From: Amoeboradix gromovi
Taxonomy: Eukaryota > Sanchytriomycota > Sanchytriomycetes > Sanchytriales > Sanchytriaceae
DNA: 15,379 bases
Direction: 5' to 3'
Assembly (NCBI GenBank): GCA_018985225.1
Contig: JADGIF010000195.1
Span: 1-15,379 of the forward strand
The notes under the pieces were generated by a model. The model searched no databases and was not told the DNA's origin. It was given only the letters and a program-made list of their open reading frames with translations. How positions within the stretch are numbered: the first letter of the stretch is position 1; each line of letters starts with the position of its first letter. Shown in pieces: positions 1 to 7,262 of the stretch. The position numbers were made by a program, and so were the translations under genes.

Positions 1-21
1 AACGGAATTTAAATTATTTGA

Positions 22-291
22 AAATATCCGAATTATCTTGTTAGTAAATCTACTACATACACTTTTCTTTCAGGTATATCAAAAAAACATTATGTGACAA
101 TTGTTATAATAGCCATTCTTTATAACATTGTGTCAAGCACTATAGGACAGTTGTCTGTTATCTTATTTTGTCATTACTTGCTTAACAGAAGCATTAGAAT
201 CTCTGCGGCATATTTGTTGCATACCAGACGATTTAAATTGTGGAAGTTTAACAAGTTGACGGTAAAAAATCAAGCGTTAGTTCTATCATAA
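22..291 (+). CDS. Possible 3' exon of a membrane protein (uncertain)
   Basis: An open frame runs from just after an in-frame TGA at 19-21 to a TAA ending at 294. It has no ATG; the first GTG is at 94. A pyrimidine-rich stretch ending in CAG at 71-73 could be a splice acceptor. The translation has a hydrophobic stretch of about 30 residues (VTIVIIAILYNIVSS onward) followed by a basic tail (HTRRFKLWKFNK). This would suit the last exon of a membrane protein whose earlier exons lie left of the window. I do not recognise a family, and chance openness in AT-rich DNA is a real alternative. Confidence 0.25.
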   Translation, partial: KYPNYLVSKSTTYTFLSGISKKHYVTIVIIAILYNIVSSTIGQLSVILFCHYLLNRSIRISAAYLLHTRRFKLWKFNKLTVKNQALVLS

Positions 292-331
292 TAGATTTAT
301 TTGGTTGTTCTACCAACTACGCCGTCTCATT

Positions 332-669
332 TTAAATATCGCTGGTATCACAGTCGAATAAATATGTCCAGAAGTGTACTGGTCTAAGTTCATCTAGCTT
401 ACAAATTTGAATAAATACATACAAGCAGTCGTTTAAGCAATGCACCATTCCATTTTCATATCCTTTTTGAATTTCTTTATCAATTTTACTTTTTTCTATT
501 AGCGACATTCGTGCAGACCTAGTGTAATTTGTGATCTTAACGTAATATTGCTGCTGAGCAGCTAAGTCCTCAAAGTTAGAGAGAACACTCTTAAGTAGTA
601 ACATCGAGTTTGAAGGAAATTGTGGAAAAACTGTTGTTTAATAAGTTTTGCAGCTGTTTGATACAACAT
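332..669 (-). CDS. Hypothetical 105-aa protein, possibly spliced, mitochondrial-type N-terminus
   Basis: An ATG at 604 gives an uninterrupted 90-residue protein. A better model may start at the ATG at 669 (MLYQTAAKLIKQQFFHNFLQ, basic and amphipathic like a mitochondrial presequence) and remove a 20-nt intron at 569-588, joining exon 589-669 to 332-568 in phase 0 for 105 residues. That intron begins GT, has a CTAAC branch-like motif and ends AG, like the two well-supported short introns in this window. The body is polar, with a cysteine-containing segment (MVHCLNDCLYVFIQICKL). AATAAA lies about 30 nt after the stop. No family is recognised. The 90-residue and 105-residue models cannot be separated without transcript data. 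Confidence 0.4.
569..588 (-). other. Candidate 20-nt intron
   Basis: On the minus strand this reads GTGTTCTCTCTAACTTTGAG: GT start, CTAAC branch-like motif, AG end. Removing it joins a basic N-terminal exon to the downstream frame without a shift. The donor GTGTTC is weaker than GTATTT or GTAAAT in the better introns, and unlike those two the downstream frame also has its own ATG, so splicing is not required to explain the sequence. Confidence 0.35.
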
Positions 670-989
670 GGCAAAACTGAAACAAAAACAATAATTTAAT
701 TCGAGAATTTTATTGCTATAGTGGTTGATAGCAAAATGTCCGTAGCTAAAATTATGATTTTACTGCTCCCTTAATTATTACTTTGTGTTGAAATGTAGAT
801 TACAGCAGATAGTGAATACATGCTTTAACTTTTTTGGTTTAGTTGCACTTTTTTTTCTGGAGTTTGGTGGCGATGCCAACCAAGATGGGTTCAGTCAAAG
901 TAAAAGAGCACGATGTTTTTATGGAAACTGTTAACTTTTATTTCTAAACAAACAGCATGTGAATTAGTGTGATAAGTGCTGCTCACTGC
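670..989. other. Gap without a supportable gene
   Basis: I see only very short open frames here, for example a 24-codon plus-strand ORF starting at 873 (MPTKMGSVKVKEHD...). It could be a first exon but nothing downstream clearly continues it. On the minus strand, a pyrimidine-rich run ending TTTCAG lies just upstream of the ATG at 669 and could be an acceptor or promoter-proximal tract. No RNA gene or repeat was recognised. Confidence 0.4.
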
Positions 990-1178
990 TTAAGTAATAG
1001 AGAGTCTTGTGATCAACGTGTCAAAAATAATCATTTTTATATTATCTGACGCCACGTGAAGTGAAACAGGTACACTATCAGGAGTATAATTAGTGCTTCC
1101 ATCTTGCATCAATGGTAGGTTTTCAGAAAGCAGTTTTAAAATTATTTTATTCTCAGCATCAAATTTAAAAAACGGCAT
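990..1178 (-). CDS. Hypothetical 62-aa protein (weak)
   Basis: This ATG-initiated frame starts MPFFKFDAENKIILKLLSEN and ends in TAA. The composition is mixed and globular-looking (alternating hydrophobic and charged residues, no low complexity). No AATAAA follows closely, unlike most supported genes here. It may be a small gene, an exon of a larger spliced gene, or chance. I recognise no domain. Confidence 0.3.
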   Translation of the reverse strand: MPFFKFDAENKIILKLLSENLPLMQDGSTNYTPDSVPVSLHVASDNIKMIIFDTLITRLSIT

Positions 1179-1262
1179 GATAACTGCGACACCACTGTGA
1201 AAAGGAGGGTAAATTTTGCAATGCCCCGTATCCCATCAACTCCAAGCCAAAAATAGCTCTAG

Positions 1263-1463
1263 CTCCTCTTCTCTACCAACTTGTTTTTTCGCAATTCGTT
1301 AGCAGATTGTCAGCTACTTGTAGATTTGGTTCATTGGATATATAAAACTTTTGAAATTGGGTGGCGTAGTGACTGCTTAGGAGAAATATTAAACATGTGG
1401 CAAACCGAAACTGCTACTCGTATTTACAATAACTTAAGCAGCCAGTCTTTTCCAATGTCATAA
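1263..1463 (+). CDS. Possible 3' exon of an unidentified gene
   Basis: The frame opens after a TAG at 1260-1262 and ends in TAA at 1461-1463, without a usable ATG near its start. The translation is protein-like and tryptophan-rich (LVDLVHWIYKTFEIGWRSDC, then EILNMWQTETATRIYNNLSS). AATAAA follows about 16 nt after the stop, as for supported genes here. An acceptor could be the AG at the end of GTTAGCAG near 1302-1309. I cannot name the family. A conserved 24-nt repeat block lies about 90 nt downstream. Confidence 0.3.
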   Translation, partial: LLFSTNLFFRNSLADCQLLVDLVHWIYKTFEIGWRSDCLGEILNMWQTETATRIYNNLSSQSFPMS

Positions 1464-1552
1464 GCGATTGCGAATTGAATAAATTACCCAGTACAATTCT
1501 ACTTTGCAGAAATTGATACCAAATAATTAGAGACCTGCTTGGTATATACATG

Positions 1553-1576
1553 ATCTAATTTTTACATTTGGTGTCC
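1553..1576 (+). repeat. Conserved 24-nt repeat block, copy C
   Basis: This copy differs from the best copy (minus strand 15161-15184) at 3 of 24 positions and aligns without gaps. Sequence on either side has diverged. See the other copies at 12879-12902, 13271-13294 and 15161-15184. Confidence 0.6.
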
Positions 1577-1658
1577 AACATATCAGCAACCTTCTGCTTT
1601 CCACAAAAGTTTAGCAGTTTACAAGATAGAGATAACGCTTAGAGTAAAAAGTATGAAG

Positions 1659-2843
1659 TTATAATTTATTTTCCATTTCTTTGATTTTCTCCATAAACGA
1701 ATCGTCCAAATCTAATTCCAGATCCTCTTTAACATCTTTCCTCTCTTTCGAAAACAGTGTGCTAGGGTTAGCATACAACTGTTTAGTATACTCCTCCTCG
1801 TTTATTTCCAGCAGCTCCACTGGCGTCGATTCGTTCCTTATTTTAAACATCTTGTTAACATCATTCATTGCTTGCCGTGTGTGAAATGTCATAGTTGGCT
1901 CTGACTCAAACTTTTGAGGTATTGGCGTATCAAAACTGGTTTTTCGAGCCACTGGCTTCACTTCCGGCGGAGTTTCTTTAGCAGCAGGAGTTTTCGAAAT
2001 TCTTCTCGTTGTTACATTTTTATGCATTCCTTGTATAAACAGGTCATACTTTACCTGCTCAAAGGTTCTCATGGTTGCTCGATGCGCACTACTGGTGTAA
2101 TCAAACGAAACCGGATGTAGAGAATTAAAGTCATATTTGCGCACAAGGTTCGGATCATTCATTTCTTTTAATAGAATAGAATAGTGATCATTTTGCTGAG
2201 GAATTACGTACTGTTCTGCTATTCTTTTGGGTTGAGGTATTATTTGACCCTTTAATGGGACACCTTTTTGGATATTCTCAAGATTTACTTCAAAGATGTT
2301 GGTGTTTATGTTATTAGAATGATCAGAACTGATCTTGATTCGTTTTGAAGGATTTAAAGTGTTCATTTGAGGAGTAGTTGAGATTGAGTTTAGCATGGAC
2401 TGTAGTTCGGTTGAGTCTGTTTCCTTAACGCCCGTCGTTAATATTTGTTTAGATTCCTCATACAACTGATTCTTTTGAAGTTCCAATGCGTATTGCTTGT
2501 AAAACTCGGATAATTTATTAAATAACTGACAATTTTGTAGTTCCTTATATAAATCTAATTTCTTAGTGTATGACTCAATAATTATTAAATACAAATTAAA
2601 ATATCTCGAATCGTTTCTCATCGAAGTATTTTCCTTGTTCAATTTGATGAGATTGCGAATAACTTGAATTATCGGTTTTTGATCTGGATTTACTTTATAT
2701 GCCTGCATAATGGACTGGTACGCGGACTCAAAATTATCAAGTTTTATTGCATCTAAATCCACAATGTCGGAATTGTTCAGTCTACCAAACTTGCGAGGTT
2801 GAAGGTTTTCCAGTTGATTGTGTGACATAGTGTGAAAAAACAT
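1659..2843 (-). CDS. MAD3: Mad3/BubR1-like spindle checkpoint protein
   Basis: This 394-residue protein matches the Mad3/Bub1 family. Residues about 30-140 form the Mad3/Bub1 homology region 1, the TPR-like kinetochore-binding fold, seen in SRYFNLYLIIIESYTKKLDL and LSEFYKQYALELQKNQLYEE. Around residues 258-270, RTFEQVKYDLF resembles the conserved F-E-E-(I/V)-R-A segment. Around 317-333, TMTFHTRQAMNDVNKMF resembles the T-x-x-T-(K/R)-x-A-M-x-x-(V/I)-x-x-MF motif. There is no kinase domain, so Mad3 fits better than Bub1. Family members inhibit the anaphase-promoting complex as part of the mitotic checkpoint complex. The usual N-terminal KEN box is LEN here (residues 11-13), followed by the expected QPRKFGR; another KEN lies at 70-72. 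Translation could also begin at Met6. An AATAAA hexamer sits inside the last codons. Confidence 0.82.
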   Translation of the reverse strand: MFFHTMSHNQLENLQPRKFGRLNNSDIVDLDAIKLDNFESAYQSIMQAYKVNPDQKPIIQVIRNLIKLNKENTSMRNDSRYFNLYLIIIESYTKKLDLYKELQNCQLFNKLSEFYKQYALELQKNQLYEESKQILTTGVKETDSTELQSMLNSISTTPQMNTLNPSKRIKISSDHSNNINTNIFEVNLENIQKGVPLKGQIIPQPKRIAEQYVIPQQNDHYSILLKEMNDPNLVRKYDFNSLHPVSFDYTSSAHRATMRTFEQVKYDLFIQGMHKNVTTRRISKTPAAKETPPEVKPVARKTSFDTPIPQKFESEPTMTFHTRQAMNDVNKMFKIRNESTPVELLEINEEEYTKQLYANPSTLFSKERKDVKEDLELDLDDSFMEKIKEMENKL

Positions 2844-2844
2844 G

Positions 2845-2881
2845 TTACATTGGAACCTTATTCAAAAGATATCCAATGTAA
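2845..2881. repeat. 10-bp perfect inverted repeat just upstream of the Mad3-like start
   Basis: TTACATTGGA at 2845-2854 is matched by its exact reverse complement TCCAATGTAA at 2872-2881, separated by 17 nt. It lies 2 to 38 nt upstream of the minus-strand ATG, so it would sit in the promoter or form a 5'-leader hairpin. Function is unknown. Confidence 0.55.
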
Positions 2882-3463
2882 GTTGTAGATGGCAATTTGA
2901 ATATATTAAAGTACATTGAGATGCGGCTACTGTGTAAAAAGTACTTAAGAACTGGATGATTATTAGGAAACAGCTTGCTACTTTCTCCACAAAGTAATTC
3001 CAGCTTTCCGAGAAATTAAGAATTTTGCCATAGTTAAAATGAGATTGCCAGATGAGCTTTACAACAGTAATTGATGTTGACGCGGTGGCGGGGTTGATGG
3101 TGATGCGTATATTTTAAATACATGCTCCCTGATGTCGTATAAGTTCCATGCACTTAAATATTATAGCTAGTATATGTGAATGCCTCTAAATTTGTTTTTA
3201 AAGTGTTCTGGGTCTTGTGCTAAATTCGACCAATGTCTTTCTCCTTTTTTGATGATAATTCATATAAGACCATTTCTGCGTGTAGAAGAATGTATTGTGC
3301 ACAGCTATCTGGTTTCTCTAGATTAATCAAATTCTGAATGATGTAAACTTTAGCCGTTAGATCATAGATAAATAGGAAAGAACACCAAGATTTTATTCAA
3401 TTACAAAACTCTAAAAGAACCATTGGAGGGATAAATATCATCTTATCACAATGCATGATTTAT
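2882..3463. other. Gap with a possible broken or spliced minus-strand gene
   Basis: Most of this gap between the Mad3-like and AIF genes shows no clear gene. On the minus strand, 3396-3220 is open for about 58 codons and reads like protein (KVYIIQNLINLEKPDSCAQY, then ILLHAEMVLYELSSKKEKD). A second open frame, offset by two bases, overlaps it and continues to a TAG at 3167-3169 (RHWSNLAQDPEHFKNKFRGI). Upstream, an ATG-led MIFIPPMVLLEFCN is in frame 1 but separated by a TGA. A degenerate gene, a frameshift at the A6 run near 3246-3251, or unrecognised short introns are all possible. On the plus strand a tiny ORF reads MRLPDELYNSN. Confidence 0.3.
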
Positions 3464-5069
3464 TTAATCAGAATCGACTACTGCTTCTCCATTGTACTCA
3501 TATAATTCAAATAACTTTGCCAAATCATCTAGTCTACTCGAAGACGCATCCTCTGTCAATGACCTTCTAGCAATAGATGTCTTTCCGTGTATATTATATG
3601 TTAGTACGCCTACTAAGTTAAAAATAAATACCAATTTTGTCATCTTTATGATAAAACAACACTCCTTTGTCAAACAGCTTGTTTTCATTTATATTCCAGA
3701 AAGATTTTGTAGACATCTTACTATTTACTATTCCCACAGCTTCAAACGACACATTTGGCCCAACGTCACTCCAAAACATGGACTGATATAAATAAGGTTT
3801 ATGGTACCCGGCCATGTTCATTCCAGCATGGTATCCAGATTGAACAGCGTGATCATAATGCTCTACTCGTCTTCTGCCAAGCAATGGATCGTAAAAGCTG
3901 ATGCAGTCACCAGCAGCATAAATGTTTGATCTGGCTGATAGCTCTGAGTTAACTAAAATACCACCATTTGAATCGATCTCAAAGCCAGACAGTTTAGCAA
4001 CTTCTACATTAGGTTTAGCGCCAATACAAACCACGCAATGATCTGCCTTCAAAATCTGATTATTGTCAAGGGTGATTAGAACTTTGTCCTTGTCATCACG
4101 CATTTCTTTAACCAGTGAATTGGCGTGTATGCGTATATTAAGCAGCTCAACTTGCTCTTTGCAATGATCAGATAGGTACTTCGGAAGAACCAAACCCAAA
4201 TTGCCGCTTTCGGGATAGACTTGCTGAACTCTAGCGCCATTTTGCGCTAAACCTACAGCTAGCTCGCTTCCCAAGAAACCACCACCAATAACTGCTATTT
4301 CCTTTTTCTTTTTAGCTAACTCTCTCAATTTAATAAAATCGTTTAAATGTCTGAAAGTTGATATATTGGCACTCTGGCTAGGTAGTTCTATAGGCTTAGA
4401 TCCGGTTGCAATTAAAAGCCGCTCGAAGTGGACACTTTCTCCGTTATCGAGTGTTATTATTTGGTTTTCAGCATCAATGGCAACTACTTTTCTATTTAGT
4501 TTCATTTCTACATTTTGTTTCTCATAAAACTCCAAAGGTTTATAGTAAACCGAGGCGGTTTTATTACTCCAATCCTTGAACTCGAGTTTGTCGTTGCCAG
4601 ATATCCAGAGTTCTTTGCTCATTGGTGGTTTTTGATAAGGTAGTTCTGCCTCCTCACTGATTATAATTATTTGACCTTCTTGATCGTTTTTACGAATTCC
4701 TTTTATAGCAGAAAATGATGCTACACCACTACCAACTAGAACATATTTCACCTTTAAAGGTTTGTCTTCAATCGGATCAGCAAACACTTGCTGCTCTGCA
4801 TCAGTGTCACTAATGGGTGCTTCTTCTCTTTCCACCACTTCTCCTGGTTTTTCGACTTCTTCAATAATTCTGTCTAATTTTGCTTTGCTTTTAATCAAAT
4901 CCTTGGCTCGTGGCAACGGTTCCTTCGGTGATGTAAAATAAACAAAAGAAGGCACCGCTATCAATGCAACACCAGCCAGATACCATATATTTTTATCCCT
5001 GCTTTTGGGCAAACTTGATTGATACCTTTGAAATACTCTCCTGGTAAACTGCGCTCTGCTGAAAAACAT
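3464..5069 (-). CDS. AIF-like mitochondrial flavoprotein oxidoreductase (one 19-nt intron)
   Basis: Exons 5069-3632 and 3612-3464 encode 528 residues of the apoptosis-inducing factor (AIFM1) class, an FAD/NAD(H) oxidoreductase of the mitochondrial inner membrane and intermembrane space. Residues 1-25 are a basic presequence and about 28-46 a membrane anchor. FAD-binding VGSGVAS is at 112-118, KPPMSKELW at about 147-155, ATGS at 221-224, NAD-binding IGGGFLGSE at 261-269, the FAD-contacting YAAGDC at 384-389, and the AIF-type C-terminal segment starts near SMFWSDVGPN at 430. Exon 1 would stop early at ...KIGIYF; splicing restores KI-VGVLTYNIHGK and SIARRSL...DLAKLFELYE, which matches the AIF C-terminus. 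The start has A at -3. AATAAA begins at the last base of the stop codon. The gene starts 38 nt downstream of the Tim50 stop. Confidence 0.93.
3613..3631 (-). other. 19-nt spliceosomal intron in the AIF-like gene
   Basis: The minus strand reads GTATTTATTTTTAACTTAG: GTATTT donor, TTAAC branch-like motif, TTAG acceptor. It contains an in-frame TAA. Its removal (phase 1) reconnects the conserved AIF C-terminal domain exactly. The only alternative is a real frameshift, which is less likely because an intron of identical size and layout occurs in the NOT3/5 gene. Confidence 0.85.
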
Positions 5070-5107
5070 TGTGCGACTCCGAGTTTAGAATAACAAAAAT
5101 AATAAAT

Positions 5108-6271
5108 TTATTCTTTAGGTGCTTCACCGCCTACCATTTGCAAGAAAGACATTTCTTTATTAGCCGCATCTTTCTCTTCTTTCTTCATTTCTTCTCTATA
5201 AGTATTTATTTGCTTAACCACTTGCTGCACATGTGAAGATGCTCTATTCATAAAGAATTCATGCGACTTCTTAGTCTTCTCATCTGGATGCAGGGGAGGC
5301 TGAGGCTCGTTAGACTTGCCTAGCATCAGCGACCACATTAGCCAGCCGCCTATGCTAGAGGAGCCCTCATCGTATTTTTTCTTCTTAAGCGCATAATCAT
5401 GCATTTGTTCCTCATATTTGTTCATCTTCAATCTATCAAATTCTTGAACAAAATTACCTTTATCTCTGAACCACTTAATAGCATCCGGCATATTATTTGT
5501 ATCTGAGAGCGCTACAGCCTCTAAAAAGGGTAATATCTTTAAAATTGAATCGTTTCGATCACCGTCCCACTTTGGCAGTTGCAAAGCATTTTCTTGTGGA
5601 TACACTCGTTGAACATCAGTATCTAGCACCATGATTTTATTGATATCTCTATTTAAGAATGAAATGTCCTTCAAATAGTGTCCGTCACTATATCTTGTCG
5701 CATCTCTCTCTAACTTAAATCTGGCAAACTGGTATGGGTCCAATTTATCAAGAACGTGTTTAATATCATGAGATCCATTTGCGGTCCATATAACCACCTC
5801 GTAGTACTGCGATAAATAGTACAGCAAATAGTCTACGCCTGGGCGCTTAACTGTTTGCCAACCATGATTTCTATCCCATTCAGACTTGACTAATAAGTCA
5901 TCAAGGGATATCACCAGAGTGTACTTGGGCTGATATGGAGCTTCCAGAGGGTCAGGTAAAAGTTTAGACGTTACTGGATTAGTAAAGTATCCTTTAAATT
6001 CACCCCAGCGATTGGATATTCTCTGGGGAAAAGATCTGTCAGAGCCATCAGATCTGCCTAAGTACAGTAATGGCGATGCCAAAACGGCAGTTACAACGGC
6101 TAATTCCTTTAAGACTGCAGCTGTTGATATAGGCTCTTCATCCAAAGGTTTCTTGCTGTTATGCTGCTTATTATCATTATTTTCATTGCTTTTTTGATAT
6201 CTTTTCCAGGATGTATGAAATTGACGGTTTGGTGTCGCTCTTCTAAACGATTGAGATGCAAATCGGAACAT
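5108..6271 (-). CDS. TIM50: Tim50, receptor subunit of the TIM23 translocase
   Basis: Tim50 binds presequences in the intermembrane space and passes them to the TIM23 channel. I place the start at 6271 (MFRFASQSFRRATPNRQFHT), which gives a typical presequence and a good start context (CACAATG). An upstream in-frame ATG at 6349 would add 26 residues that look unlike a targeting signal. Numbered from this start: presequence 1-25, membrane segment about 50-71, then the FCP1/NIF-like phosphatase fold from about 118. The catalytic motif is degenerate (ISLDDLLVKSEW at about 121-132), as in fungal Tim50 proteins, which are not thought to act as phosphatases. KRPGVDYLLYYLSQYYEVVI and RDATRYSDGHYLKDISFLNR are strongly family-like. 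The length, 387 residues, is normal. AATAAA overlaps the stop codon. Confidence 0.95.
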   Translation of the reverse strand: MFRFASQSFRRATPNRQFHTSWKRYQKSNENNDNKQHNSKKPLDEEPISTAAVLKELAVVTAVLASPLLYLGRSDGSDRSFPQRISNRWGEFKGYFTNPVTSKLLPDPLEAPYQPKYTLVISLDDLLVKSEWDRNHGWQTVKRPGVDYLLYYLSQYYEVVIWTANGSHDIKHVLDKLDPYQFARFKLERDATRYSDGHYLKDISFLNRDINKIMVLDTDVQRVYPQENALQLPKWDGDRNDSILKILPFLEAVALSDTNNMPDAIKWFRDKGNFVQEFDRLKMNKYEEQMHDYALKKKKYDEGSSSIGGWLMWSLMLGKSNEPQPPLHPDEKTKKSHEFFMNRASSHVQQVVKQINTYREEMKKEEKDAANKEMSFLQMVGGEAPKE

Positions 6272-6308
6272 TGTGATCCCCTGATCTCCACTAATTAGAA
6301 TTGTACAA

Positions 6309-6581
6309 TTATGAATGAGACAGCTCGATTGTTTTCTTAAGTAAATCATTTATCGCGGATTTGTATGCATTTTTATATGATTTCAAGACTTTTCCAGATT
6401 TTTCTATTAGCTCAAATACTCGATATTCTTCCTTTTCACAAGTGGTAAATGGAACAAATAGATGTAATCCTGAATATGTCAAATCTAAAGAAATAATTAG
6501 CAGGTACAGCATACATTCATCAACACTGAGGAACTGGTCCAAATGTGGAAGAATTTGATGCCATGTACAATATGTGGCACT
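6309..6581 (-). CDS. Open frame in repeat copy L, unknown protein
   Basis: The frame is open from after a TAG at 6582-6584 to the stop at 6309, with no ATG near its beginning (first internal ATG after VDEC). It reads HQILPHLDQFLSVDECM and, later, PFTTCEKEEYRVFELIEKSG. The right-hand copy encodes a related peptide (LNVDQC, then PFTICENEDYLAFKQLEKSE) but only if a 23-nt segment is removed. In L the equivalent 23 nt (6485-6507) are read through and a one-base insertion downstream keeps the frame. This may be a decayed gene or the 3' exon of one. It ends 37 nt upstream of the Tim50 ATG, so it overlaps that promoter. Confidence 0.35.
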   Translation of the reverse strand, partial: SATYCTWHQILPHLDQFLSVDECMLYLLIISLDLTYSGLHLFVPFTTCEKEEYRVFELIEKSGKVLKSYKNAYKSAINDLLKKTIELSHS

Positions 6582-6638
6582 CTAAAGAATACCAATTTGG
6601 AGAGCTATTCATGTACATAGTGTCGTTTGGAAGTCGAC

Positions 6639-6797
6639 ATGGAACACATTGCAGTAAGGAACATATACATCAAGTATATGCATCCTTATTCAATCCCGCC
6701 TCAGGGTAGTGAAAGCGTGAGCAATCACTGTAACGGAGCATTTAGCATTAGCTTCTCTGTGGAAATTCTCGATTTTCTCGGAAATCTGGACTTTTAA
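6639..6797 (+). pseudogene. IPxQGS-family coding remnant, copy L
   Basis: This ATG-led 52-codon frame contains HPYSIPPQGSESVSNHCNGA. The same frame is open in the R copy (8903-8676) and in a third copy (12738-12571). Relative to R, a one-base insertion near 6774 moves the frame and brings an early stop. I call it a remnant because copies differ by indels and none has a clear complete gene structure. The family is not recognised. Confidence 0.35.
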
Positions 6798-6979
6798 CGA
6801 GGAGATTCTAATGATGACTGGAACAAAAACAGTTAAAAAATAAAAATATTAAACTCGAAAGTAGAGGTGAATTTCAAAACTGAAGTCAAAGAAAAATCGT
6901 TCAGTGTTATGTACAAAGAGCATTAAAAGACAGCTCTTACAAATATTGAAGAAAAAAGTTATGTAGAAATTTTGGAAAT

Positions 6980-6985
6980 AAAAAA
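6980..6985 (-). terminator. Pol III T-run terminator of U6
   Basis: TTTTTT on the minus strand immediately after GGGCGG, at the expected distance after the U6 internal stem-loop. Confidence 0.85.
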
Positions 6986-7043
6986 CCGCCCAAATTAATG
7001 GGATCACTCTCAGGTACATAAATGTCATCCATTCGCTGGGTAC

Positions 7044-7075
<32 letters not shown>

Positions 7076-7090
7076 ACAAAGTCCGAGGAC
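6980..7090 (-). ncRNA. U6: U6 spliceosomal snRNA
   Basis: U6 is the catalytic snRNA of the spliceosome. On the minus strand the invariant region is nearly identical to known U6: AAAATTGGAACGATACAGAG at about 7073-7054, with ACAGAGA at 7060-7054 pairing to 5' splice sites, then AGATTAGC with the AGC triad ending at 7046. An internal stem-loop follows (ATGT...CCAGCGAATGGATGACAT), matching the conserved GCGnAnGGATGACA. The short hairpin GTCCTCGGAC at 7090-7081 is a plausible 5' stem-loop and sets the 5' end. The RNA ends at a T6 run at 6985-6980, giving about 111 nt. The 3' part contains a CCCA...TGGG hairpin and is somewhat longer than usual. Promoter and terminator are of Pol III type. Confidence 0.94.
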
Positions 7091-7111
7091 ATGAAGTTGG
7101 GGAGAGTCGAA

Positions 7112-7118
7112 ATTTATA
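7112..7118 (-). promoter_or_regulatory. TATA box of the U6 gene
   Basis: TATAAAT on the minus strand starts 28 nt upstream of the inferred U6 5' end, the spacing expected for TATA-dependent Pol III transcription of U6. A second TATA-like run (TATATAG) lies a few bases further upstream. Confidence 0.75.
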
Positions 7119-7262
7119 GCTATATAGACCAATCAAAAGACTCTCCGTCGTTTTGAAAATCATGAATACAAATTATTTTTTCTTCGAAAAAAATTTAACA
7201 ATAGCTGTTTCACGGCGCAATAGTAAAAGAGAAAAATATGTTCTTAGAGTGCGAAAACACAT

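Larger units (their letters stand above)
6309..6830 (-). repeat. Left copy (L) of a ~0.5-kb dispersed inverted repeat
   Basis: Read on the minus strand, this unit aligns in order with plus-strand 8676-9166, with indels and substitutions throughout. The best blocks are TTAAAAGTC(C/A)(A/T)GATTTCCGAG, CACTACCCTGAGGCGGGATT and TTTAGATTTGACAT. L and R together flank a 1.9-kb segment holding the U6 gene and a glycoprotein gene. A partial third copy is at 12571-12738. Confidence 0.75.

Noticed and set aside
3601-3631. A longer yeast-type intron in AIF using the TACTAAC at about 3605-3611 (minus strand)
   Set aside because: Using that branch motif would delete the conserved VGVLTYNIHGK codons. The 19-nt choice keeps the whole AIF C-terminus.
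6272-6349. N-terminal extension of Tim50 from the ATG at 6349
   Set aside because: The extra 26 residues are not presequence-like, whereas the second Met starts a textbook presequence in a better start context.
6680-6710. tRNA-like TTCAATCCCG within the repeat, also at 8810 and 12650
   Set aside because: It resembles a T-arm, but no flanking stem pairs and no D-arm, anticodon arm or acceptor stem can be formed. Conservation is explained by the repeat family.
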